This document shows positions 1-5,315 of a stretch of DNA of 10,981 bases, piece after piece. Made by a program: the position numbers and the translations under genes. Below the pieces are notes generated by a model that saw only the letters and a list, made by a program, of their open reading frames with translations, had not been told where the DNA came from and did not search any database. How positions within the stretch are numbered: position 1 is the stretch's first letter; each line of letters opens with the position of its first letter. The DNA comes from Porticoccaceae bacterium (GTDB lineage: Bacteria; Pseudomonadota; Gammaproteobacteria; Pseudomonadales; Porticoccaceae), in the NCBI GenBank assembly GCA_028822945.1, contig JAPKCN010000044.1:1-10981 (forward strand), in the 5' to 3' direction.

Positions 1-407
1 GCCCAGCGATCATTCAGGCGATCGCTACGGCCCGAGAACACGGTGACCTTAAAGAAAATGCCGAGTACCACGCGGCGCGCGAACAGCAGAGTTTCGCCGA
101 GGGCCGGATCCAAGATATCGAAGGAAAATTATCGCACGCGCAAGTCATCGACATTACCAAAATAATGCCGGGCGAGCGCGTGGTGTTCGGGGCGACCGTG
201 GCGATTGTTAACGTCAAAACCGACGAGGCGTTCAGTTACCGAATAGTCGGTGGTGACGAGGCTAACGTGAAGTTCGGTAAAATATCGTATCAGTCGCCGA
301 TTGCCAAGGCTCTTATAGGCAAGGAAGTCGGAGACTCAGTAATTGTGCAAACCCCTGGCGGCGAGATTGAATACGAGATCGACTCCGTACGTTACCGCGA
401 CGCCTAG
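1..407 (+). CDS. greA: Transcription elongation factor GreA (5' end outside window)
   Basis: The reading frame is open from the window edge to the TAG at 405-407 and gives about 134 residues, so roughly the first 26 of a usual 158-residue GreA are missing. The visible part starts in the N-terminal coiled coil and includes the tip HGDLKENAEYHAA, whose acidic residues act in the RNA polymerase secondary channel. The C-terminal FKBP-like domain follows, with FGATV, the SYRIVG stretch, SPIAKALIGK and TPGGE. In the family, GreA binds RNA polymerase and stimulates cleavage of the transcript 3' end in backtracked complexes. In many relatives greA follows carAB, so carB may lie just upstream; this is not visible here. 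The gene ends tail to tail with argF, leaving no room for a dedicated terminator. Identity is very secure. Confidence 0.97.
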   Translation, partial: PAIIQAIATAREHGDLKENAEYHAAREQQSFAEGRIQDIEGKLSHAQVIDITKIMPGERVVFGATVAIVNVKTDEAFSYRIVGGDEANVKFGKISYQSPIAKALIGKEVGDSVIVQTPGGEIEYEIDSVRYRDA

Positions 408-1315
408 CGCCTGTTAAGTAAGAACAACATCAGTGCTTTTTGCGCGTGAAGTCGGTTTTCCGCTTCGTCCCAGACTACTGAGATTGCGCTATCTTCGAGC
501 AGTTCTGCCGACACTTCCTCACCTCGATGTGCGGGTAGACAGTGCATAAATAGTGCATCATCGGCCGCCGTGGACATCAGCATGTGGTTGACGCAGAAGC
601 CTTTGAATTTTTTTAATCGCAATTTCTGTTCGGCCTCCTGACCCATTGACGCAAAAACATCGGTGGTGACCAAATCTGCGCCATCGATCGCTGCTGCTGG
701 TTGGCGATTCAAACTCACTCTAGATCCGGCGCGCTCGAGTAGTTCCCCGCTGGGGTCATATCCTTCAGGGCAGGCAATGTTGAGATTGAAGTCGAGTAAC
801 GTCGACGCGTTGATCCAGGATTGGCACATGTTGTTGCCATCGCCGATCCAGGCGACAGTTTTCCCGGTAATGGACCCGCGATGTTCACTATAGGTCTGCA
901 AGTCAGCGAGCAACTGGCAGGGATGATAGTCATCGCTGAGTGCGTTGATCACTGGAACTGAGGAGTACTCAGCAAATAGTTCGATATCAGCCTGATGAAA
1001 AGTACGAATCATCACAATATCGACCATGCTAGAGATCACCCTCGCAGTGTCCGGTATCGGTTCTCCGCGACCCAACTGGGTATCATTGGGCGATAAAAAC
1101 AGCGCAGAGCCTCCGAGTTGTGCCATGCCAGCTTCGAACGATACACGTGTCCGCGTCGAAGACTTTTCAAAGATCATCGCAAGCACAGCGCCGGCTAAAG
1201 AGGTATTTTGATGTCCTTGCCGGTACCTGAGTTTAAGGTCGCTGGCAGATTGTATTAGTGCGGTTAATTCTTCGCGCTTGAGATCGCAGAGACTGAGGAA
1301 GTGTCGAGGTTGCAT
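404..1315 (-). CDS. argF: Ornithine carbamoyltransferase
   Basis: This 303-residue protein has the full anabolic OTCase pattern. The carbamoyl-phosphate site STRTR is at residues 53-57 and HPCQ at 131-134. DGNN is at 159-162 in the ornithine-binding domain, the SMG loop at 223-225, and the catalytic HCLP at 258-261. The enzyme condenses carbamoyl phosphate and ornithine into citrulline in the cytoplasm, the sixth step of arginine synthesis. The residue before the A-SMG loop is Phe (DVFASMG), where Trp is usual in the relatives I know. The start ATG lies nine bases after the argD stop and has no strong Shine-Dalgarno sequence, which suggests shared transcription and perhaps coupled translation with argD. 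The stop codon shares the CTAG at 404-407 with greA. Function and start are secure. Confidence 0.97.
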   Translation of the reverse strand: MQPRHFLSLCDLKREELTALIQSASDLKLRYRQGHQNTSLAGAVLAMIFEKSSTRTRVSFEAGMAQLGGSALFLSPNDTQLGRGEPIPDTARVISSMVDIVMIRTFHQADIELFAEYSSVPVINALSDDYHPCQLLADLQTYSEHRGSITGKTVAWIGDGNNMCQSWINASTLLDFNLNIACPEGYDPSGELLERAGSRVSLNRQPAAAIDGADLVTTDVFASMGQEAEQKLRLKKFKGFCVNHMLMSTAADDALFMHCLPAHRGEEVSAELLEDSAISVVWDEAENRLHAQKALMLFLLNRR

Positions 1316-1324
1316 AGGCAGCTA

Positions 1325-2503
1325 TTAATCCTGTTTAAAAGCGCCGATGAGCGGCGCCAGAGTATCTATTAACAAGTCGGCTTCGTCATCACTCATGATG
1401 AGCGCCGGTAGGAGTCTAATTACGCTGTCGGCGGTTACATTGATTACTAAGCCATTACGCAGTGCCTGCAAGAAAAGTGATTTGCAGGGTCGGTCGAGTT
1501 GAATTCCGATCATACATCCGCGTCCGCGGATCGCCACCACATTGTCGGCTGATGTTAGGGCGCATTGTAATCCGAGCATAATGCGCTCGCCCACGGCCGC
1601 GGCGCGAACACTCAGTTGCTGTTGTTCGATACAGGTGATCACTGCCAGAGCAGCGGCACAAGATAGAGGATTACCACCAAATGTCGATCCGTGGTTGCCC
1701 GGTTGCATGACATCTGCGGCCAACCCTGTTGCGAGACAGGCACCGATCGGAACGCCGTTACCCAAGCCCTTGGAGGTGGTGACTACGTCTGGGAGCACCG
1801 AGCTGTGTTGATAGCAGAAATACTTACCTGTGCGGCCATTACCGGTTTGTACTTCATCGGCCATGAGTAGCCACTTTCGGCGTTCGCAGAGGGCTTTTAA
1901 ATCCTCTAGGTAGTTATCTGCCGGGAGATTGACTCCGCCTTCGCCCTGTATTGGCTCGACTAATACAGCGCAGATATTAGCGTTATTATCGGCGATACGA
2001 TTGATCGCATCTATATCGTTGTAAGGAGCCCTAACAAAACCAGCTACTAGAGGCTCAAAACCGGCTTGCACTCTGCGGCCTCCAGATGCACTCAGAGTGG
2101 CTAGGGTACGCCCGTGAAAGGCGTTGTCCATGACTAGTACGGTGGGTAATTTAATACCTCGGCGATGACCGTACAACCGAGCAATTTTGATTGCCGCCTC
2201 GTTGGCTTCGGCGCCCGAATTACCAAAAAAAACTTTGCTCATACCAGAAATAGCGCAAAGCTTTTCGGCTAGCTCGAGTTGTTTGGGGATATCAAAAAAA
2301 TTGGAGCAGTGGGTGAGAACGCCAGCCTGTTCTGCGACCGCAGCAGTTACGTCTGGGTGCGAGTGGCCTAGGCCGCAGACCGCAATACCGGACAGGCCAT
2401 CGAGATATTTTTTGCCGTTATCATCCCACAACCAACAACCCGCCCCGCGGACCAGCGTAGCGGCGCGCGCGCCATAAGTATTCATCAGAGAATTGGTCGT
2501 CAT
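1325..2503 (-). CDS. argD: Acetylornithine aminotransferase (class III PLP enzyme)
   Basis: From the ATG at 2503 this is a 392-residue class III aminotransferase. GNSGAEANEAA at about 94-104 binds the PLP phosphate. NAFHGRTLATLSASGG lies at about 127-142, and ADEVQTGNGRTG at about 215-226 contains Asp216, which contacts the PLP ring nitrogen. TSKGLGNG has the Schiff-base lysine at 245, and HGSTFGGNPL lies at about 271-280. The enzyme makes N-acetylornithine from the semialdehyde and glutamate, and in several bacteria also acts as succinyldiaminopimelate aminotransferase in lysine synthesis. The frame stays open up to a GTG at 2533, but AGGATAGG just before the ATG at 2503 is a good ribosome site, so I chose that start. 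argF follows directly. ArgD is preferred over catabolic paralogues because of the argF partner. Confidence 0.94.
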   Translation of the reverse strand: MTTNSLMNTYGARAATLVRGAGCWLWDDNGKKYLDGLSGIAVCGLGHSHPDVTAAVAEQAGVLTHCSNFFDIPKQLELAEKLCAISGMSKVFFGNSGAEANEAAIKIARLYGHRRGIKLPTVLVMDNAFHGRTLATLSASGGRRVQAGFEPLVAGFVRAPYNDIDAINRIADNNANICAVLVEPIQGEGGVNLPADNYLEDLKALCERRKWLLMADEVQTGNGRTGKYFCYQHSSVLPDVVTTSKGLGNGVPIGACLATGLAADVMQPGNHGSTFGGNPLSCAAALAVITCIEQQQLSVRAAAVGERIMLGLQCALTSADNVVAIRGRGCMIGIQLDRPCKSLFLQALRNGLVINVTADSVIRLLPALIMSDDEADLLIDTLAPLIGAFKQD

Positions 2504-2560
2504 AAAGCCTATCCTGGGGCATCCGTGAGTCACAGCTATTTAACGGCAAAATAGTGGCAA

Positions 2561-2584
2561 TAAAAAAAGGCAGCCCAGCTGCCT
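2561..2584 (-). terminator. Terminator-like hairpin in the argD leader
   Basis: On the minus strand a perfect 7-bp GC-rich stem (AGGCAGC / GCTGCCT, loop of three bases, 2584-2568) runs directly into seven T residues (2568-2562). This is the form of an intrinsic terminator. It lies about 60 bases before the argD start and only a few bases after the predicted transcription start. It may stop antisense or read-through transcription coming from the Nudix gene on the right, act as an attenuator, or stabilise the 5' end of the argDF mRNA. The plus strand has no T run after the stem. Confidence 0.6.
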
Positions 2585-2596
2585 CGATTGCACTAA

Positions 2597-2625
2597 ATAA
2601 TAGCGTGCTTTGTCGCTCGTGGCAA
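2597..2625 (-). promoter_or_regulatory. Sigma70-type promoter for argD-argF
   Basis: On the minus strand TTGCCA (2625-2620) and TATTAT (2602-2597) are separated by exactly 17 bases. Each matches the sigma70 consensus at five of six positions. The predicted start of transcription is near 2589, about 86 bases before the argD ATG. No other minus-strand pair in the spacer looks as good. The prediction rests on sequence alone. Confidence 0.65.
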
Positions 2626-2848
2626 TTTTTCTCGGCAGGGTGTGCGGGTGAAGTCAACGCAATTTTTTTTGCGTGCCTTAGATATACCCTCGGCCGGAAT
2701 TTACTCGCGATACTTGAGCCGGCGGAAAAAATAATTGCTAGGTGGGTCACAACTAATCGCGTCGATTTCGATCACTATACTGTCGGCTTCGACCTTAAAA
2801 GGTTACCATACATATATATTTAACAACGATACAAAGGCGTAAAGTTGC

Positions 2849-3181
2849 ATGGAAATAATGGATAGTATTCGCGAGCAGGTGGAGAATAACACAGTCATTT
2901 TATATATGAAGGGTTCTCCAAACGAACCTCAATGTGGGTTTTCTTCCAAGACTGTGCAGGCGGTTATTGCCTGCGGTCAAAAATTTGCCTATGTGGATGT
3001 CCTGTCAAATCCAGAAATACGTGCGAATCTGCCAATCTACGGCAATTGGCCGACGTTTCCCCAGTTGTGGGTTGGCGGCGAGTTGCTGGGGGGGTGCGAT
3101 ATAATCACCGAGATGCATGACGCCGGTGAGTTAAAGTTAACTATAGATGAAGCTATTGCAGCATCTGGTGCAGATCAATAA
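2849..3181 (+). CDS. grxD: Monothiol glutaredoxin, CGFS type (Grx4)
   Basis: This 110-residue protein is a single-domain monothiol glutaredoxin. KGSP lies at 21-24, the active site CGFS at 29-32 with its single cysteine at 29, and WPTFPQLWVGGELLGGCD carries the glutathione-binding TFP and GGCD motifs. CGFS glutaredoxins bind a 2Fe-2S cluster between two monomers with glutathione, and act in iron-sulfur cluster transfer and iron homeostasis, often together with BolA proteins. Only the first ATG gives the N-terminal length seen in Escherichia coli GrxD. Its best ribosome site (AAAGG, 2833-2837) is a little far away, and an in-frame ATG at 2858 is the alternative. The gene stands alone and is convergent with the downstream zinc-ribbon Nudix gene. 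No clear terminator lies in the 85-base gap between them. Confidence 0.96.
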   Translation: MEIMDSIREQVENNTVILYMKGSPNEPQCGFSSKTVQAVIACGQKFAYVDVLSNPEIRANLPIYGNWPTFPQLWVGGELLGGCDIITEMHDAGELKLTIDEAIAASGADQ

Positions 3182-3266
3182 GCGTGTAATGTTCAGTACT
3201 CCAATGACACATTTCTATTTGTAATGCCCTTCGGTCACTGCAGCGTAAAGCGCATTTGATTGAGTA

Positions 3267-3821
3267 TCAGTTGGACCGAGTGCTTTTCCAAGGCTTTTGA
3301 ATCTGCTCGTGTTTGACGTTGAATAGACCAGCCTTGCGATCTTCTAAAAAGTGCAGCAGAGTCCTTTCAACAACTGGGAATGCCAATTCGTCCCATGGTA
3401 TTTGGTCTTCTGAAAATAGTGCCACCTCTGACGATTCAGAACTCACTGCGTACTCTGGGCGTTGCATTTTTGCTCGGTAGAAAACGTAAACCTGATGGAT
3501 TTGAGGAATGTCGAACAGTGCATATAGGTGCGGCTCCACGACTGTTGCATAAGACTCTTCATAGCACTCCCGAAGGGCTCCTTCGAGGGTAGATTCACCA
3601 TTCTCGAGGAATCCAGCAGGTAGAGTCCAAAGTCCTAGTCGTGGCTCAATTGCGCGTCGACAAAGGAGTATTTTTTCTTCGTACACCGGCAGGACCCCGA
3701 CGATGACTCGAGGGTTTTGGTAGTGAATAAAATCGCAAGAGTGGCACACATAGCGCTGGCGGTTGTCACCCAAGGGGATCTCTTGAACTACGGCATTGCC
3801 GCAGTTGGAGCAGTACTTCAT
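3267..3821 (-). CDS. Zinc-ribbon Nudix hydrolase
   Basis: This 184-residue protein has an N-terminal zinc ribbon with cysteines at 4, 7, 26 and 29 (CSNCG, CHSCD), followed by HYQNPRVIVGVLPV and a Nudix fold. The Nudix box runs from Gly70 to about 92: Gly70, Glu76, Arg84-Glu85 and Glu88-Glu89 are present, so the metal-binding REXXEE core is intact. The usual late glycine of the box is Tyr91. The architecture is that of zinc-ribbon Nudix proteins; characterised members with a zinc ribbon include NADH pyrophosphatases, but the substrate here cannot be read from sequence. The frame extends to 3875, but family members begin at MKYCSNCG, and GAG lies at a suitable distance before the ATG at 3821, so I chose that start. 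The gene is head to head with a second Nudix gene. Confidence 0.9.
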   Translation of the reverse strand: MKYCSNCGNAVVQEIPLGDNRQRYVCHSCDFIHYQNPRVIVGVLPVYEEKILLCRRAIEPRLGLWTLPAGFLENGESTLEGALRECYEESYATVVEPHLYALFDIPQIHQVYVFYRAKMQRPEYAVSSESSEVALFSEDQIPWDELAFPVVERTLLHFLEDRKAGLFNVKHEQIQKPWKSTRSN

Positions 3822-3848
3822 AGCGTTCTCAAACCTAACTGAACACAG

Positions 3849-3856
3849 AGTATAAT
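3849..3856. promoter_or_regulatory. Overlapping divergent -10 boxes between the two Nudix genes
   Basis: AGTATAAT contains a perfect TATAAT on the plus strand (3851-3856) and a TATACT on the minus strand (3854-3849). The plus-strand box predicts a start at about 3863, which is the first base of the downstream ATG. The minus-strand box predicts a start near 3842, about 20 bases before the other Nudix gene. Neither direction has a convincing -35 hexamer at 16-18 bases, so activity is uncertain. Confidence 0.45.
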
Positions 3857-3862
3857 GCACAA

Positions 3863-4447
3863 ATGCTTGAAACACTTATTCAAAATTTAAATATTTTTCC
3901 GCTGTCCAGACCGCGTCCAGATCCGTTGAGCGAGGCCACGCATGCTGCTGTATTGATCCTTCTTAGTGGCCCCGTGAATGACCCCGTCATTCGATTGACG
4001 CAGCGTTCCAGATATGTAAGCCACCACCCGGGTGAGGTAGCTTTTCCCGGTGGCATGTGGGAGGAGAGCGATAATGACCTATGGGCGACTGCGCTGCGTG
4101 AAAGTGAGGAAGAAATTGGTCTCAAGGCGCAATCGGTATGGCCACTAGCTACGATGCCGCAAGCTTCGCCGATGCATCGCAAGGTCGCCGTTACACCGTG
4201 TGTAGGATTGCTGCAAAAGGACTATGCTTTGATACCAGAGCCGGCGGAAATCGCCGCTATCTTTCATATTCCTGTTAGCTATTTGTTGCATGTAAATAAC
4301 TATGGTTATTTCACCGCAGAACATCGAGGCAAAATCTATACATTACCGCATGTCGATTACGCTGGATATCGCATTTGGGGTTTTACGCTAAAAGTATTGG
4401 TCGACATGTTGAACGCTAGTATGGCGTCCAATATCGACTTACACTAA
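3863..4447 (+). CDS. Nudix hydrolase, CoA pyrophosphatase (NudL/YeaB) type
   Basis: This 194-residue protein carries the sequence that marks CoA-diphosphatase Nudix enzymes: LTQRSRYVSHHPGEVAFPGG at about 45-64, matching the family pattern RS...H.G.vaFPGG before the box. The Nudix box ends with ALRESEEEIGL (77-87), so Arg79, Glu80, Glu83, Glu84 and Gly86 are present. As in E. coli NudL, the earlier part of the box is less canonical. Family members hydrolyse coenzyme A and its derivatives to phosphopantetheine and 3',5'-ADP. The exact substrate is an inference. The ATG has no good ribosome site, and a perfect TATAAT lies so close that the mRNA may start at the ATG itself. The carbonic anhydrase homologue begins 44 bases downstream on the same strand and may be co-transcribed. 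Confidence 0.9.
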   Translation: MLETLIQNLNIFPLSRPRPDPLSEATHAAVLILLSGPVNDPVIRLTQRSRYVSHHPGEVAFPGGMWEESDNDLWATALRESEEEIGLKAQSVWPLATMPQASPMHRKVAVTPCVGLLQKDYALIPEPAEIAAIFHIPVSYLLHVNNYGYFTAEHRGKIYTLPHVDYAGYRIWGFTLKVLVDMLNASMASNIDLH

Positions 4448-4491
4448 CGACGTGAATAGGCCTAAAAGAAAATCGATGGACGATATATTAT

Positions 4492-5016
4492 ATGATTTAC
4501 AGAATTGGCAATGACTGCCCGAGTATTGACGTGACCGCTTATATTGCCGCGAGTGCTGATATAATTGGTGCAGCGGTGATAAATGCCGATGCAAGTGTCT
4601 GGTTCAACGCGGTCATAAGAGCAGATTGTGCCGCAATCGAGTTAGGTGCGCGCTCGAATATTCAAGATGGCGCGGTGTTGCATGCGGATCAAGGCCAACC
4701 GATGTATATAGGTGAGGATGTGACGGTGGGACACAATGCTATGCTTCATGGTCGCCATATAGGCGATCGCACACTGATTGGTATCAATGCCGTCGTCTTG
4801 GACGGTGCCCGCATAGGCAGCGATTGTCTGATCGGGGCCAATGCTCTTATAAAAGCTGGATCAGATATACCAGACGGCTCGATGGTAGTGGGTTCGCCGG
4901 GTAAAATTATTCGGCAAACTGATGCGCAGACGCGCAGCTTTTTAATTGGTTCAGCGCATCATTATGTCGAGATGGCAGCGTCTATGAAAGCCGAGTGTAT
5001 GGAGGTGACAACATGA
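4492..5016 (+). CDS. Gamma-class carbonic anhydrase family protein (YrdA-like)
   Basis: This 174-residue protein is a left-handed beta-helix (hexapeptide-repeat) protein. Repeats such as IGAAVI, IGEDVTVGHNAML, IGDRTLIGINAVVL and IGSDCLIGANALI fill residues 22-125, and a C-terminal helix (SFLIGSAHHYVEMAASMK) follows. Three histidines at about 64, 81 and 86 (VLHAD, VGHNAMLHG) match the trimer-interface zinc or iron ligands of gamma carbonic anhydrases. SVWFNAVIRAD at 35-45 is also a family signature. Bacterial members of the YrdA type often show little or no carbonic anhydrase activity, so the reaction is unproven. The start ATG has only a weak upstream GGA. The stop overlaps the next gene in ATGA (5013-5016), which argues for an operon with the DUF1289 protein. 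Confidence 0.94.
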   Translation: MIYRIGNDCPSIDVTAYIAASADIIGAAVINADASVWFNAVIRADCAAIELGARSNIQDGAVLHADQGQPMYIGEDVTVGHNAMLHGRHIGDRTLIGINAVVLDGARIGSDCLIGANALIKAGSDIPDGSMVVGSPGKIIRQTDAQTRSFLIGSAHHYVEMAASMKAECMEVTT

Positions 5017-5201
5017 ATGGCGAGCAATCAGTAGCCTCGCCATGCTCGGGTATTTGCGCGTTGAATTCCGAAAAGCTGTGTATGGGTTGTTTTAGAACTA
5101 GCCATGAGATTCGCCTTTGGCGCGGTCTAAACGACGATCAACGGCGCAAAGTGCTGGCTCTATGTGGCGAGCGTCAGAGGCGCGATATGCCGCAGAGTTA
5201 A
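5013..5201 (+). CDS. DUF1289 family four-cysteine protein
   Basis: This is a 62-residue protein with SPCSGIC at about 9-15 and LCMGCFRT at 22-28. Its four cysteines (11, 15, 23, 26) follow C-x3-C-x7-C-x2-C, followed by the EIRLWRGLNDDQRRKVL helix typical of DUF1289. The cysteine pattern suggests a bound metal or iron-sulfur cluster, but no function is established that I know of. A GTG at 4995 is also in frame. The ATG at 5013 is preferred because GGAGG (5001-5005) lies seven bases ahead and the resulting ATGA overlap with the carbonic anhydrase gene is typical of coupled translation. The family commonly sits beside gamma carbonic anhydrase genes in gammaproteobacteria, as far as I recall. The gene faces corB across a 70-base gap without a visible terminator. 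Confidence 0.9.
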   Translation: MNGEQSVASPCSGICALNSEKLCMGCFRTSHEIRLWRGLNDDQRRKVLALCGERQRRDMPQS

Positions 5202-5315
5202 ATGGAAGAAACAGCGCAGTTATTTAGCCGATTGCTTATGGGTATGGCGGTAGGCAGTTATTCTCATTATTTTACAATTCTTCTGGATCCTCTACCTCGA
5301 GGCATACGGCGATAA
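5202..5315 (+). CDS. Possible small ORF directly after DUF1289
   Basis: An ATG follows the DUF1289 stop codon with no gap (TAA at 5199-5201, ATG at 5202) and opens a 37-residue frame. It starts MEETAQLFSRLLMGMAVGSY, contains a hydrophobic stretch and ends PLPRGIRR. Its last 44 bases overlap the 3' end of the convergent corB gene, so the C-terminal residues may only reflect antisense corB sequence. A weak AGAG (5194-5197) lies ahead. I do not recognise the peptide. It may be a chance frame, a small coupled protein, or the remnant of a longer gene. Confidence 0.2.
   Translation: MEETAQLFSRLLMGMAVGSYSHYFTILLDPLPRGIRR

Larger units (their letters stand above)
2504..2848. other. Divergent argD/grxD intergenic region
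   Basis: This 345-base AT-rich spacer separates argD (-) from grxD (+). It holds a good minus-strand promoter, a terminator-like hairpin in the predicted argD leader, a second hairpin with a T-rich loop (2657-2674), and two copies of the octamer GTGGCAAT (2554-2561 and 2619-2626). The grxD promoter is less clear. TATACT in the stretch after 2770 and an AT-rich block near 2810-2820 are candidates, but neither has a good -35 at 17 bases. I looked for an Escherichia-type ARG box (TGAAT and ATTCA half-sites) and did not see one. A reading frame through the region looks non-coding. Confidence 0.7.

Noticed and set aside
545..560. TGCATAAATAGTGCAT in the argF coding region as an operator palindrome
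   Set aside because: It lies within conserved coding sequence on the catalytic HCLP side of argF, and the symmetry is imperfect.
2187..2477. Long antisense frame inside argD, and similar antisense frames in argF, ccsA-like and trmD genes
   Set aside because: They are mirror frames of strongly conserved coding sequence, with no motifs or ribosome sites of their own.
2504..2533. Ten-codon upstream extension of ArgD to a GTG
   Set aside because: The ATG at 2503 has a good AGGATAGG ribosome site and gives a normal family length; the extension lies over that site.
2554..2823. An 89-codon plus-strand frame from a GTG in the argD/grxD spacer
   Set aside because: It runs through the argD promoter and leader hairpin, has low-complexity AT-rich content, no ribosome site and no recognisable motif.
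3822..3875. Eighteen-residue N-terminal extension of the zinc-ribbon Nudix protein
   Set aside because: Family members begin with the zinc ribbon (MKYCSNCG), and the extension would cover the start of the divergent gene.
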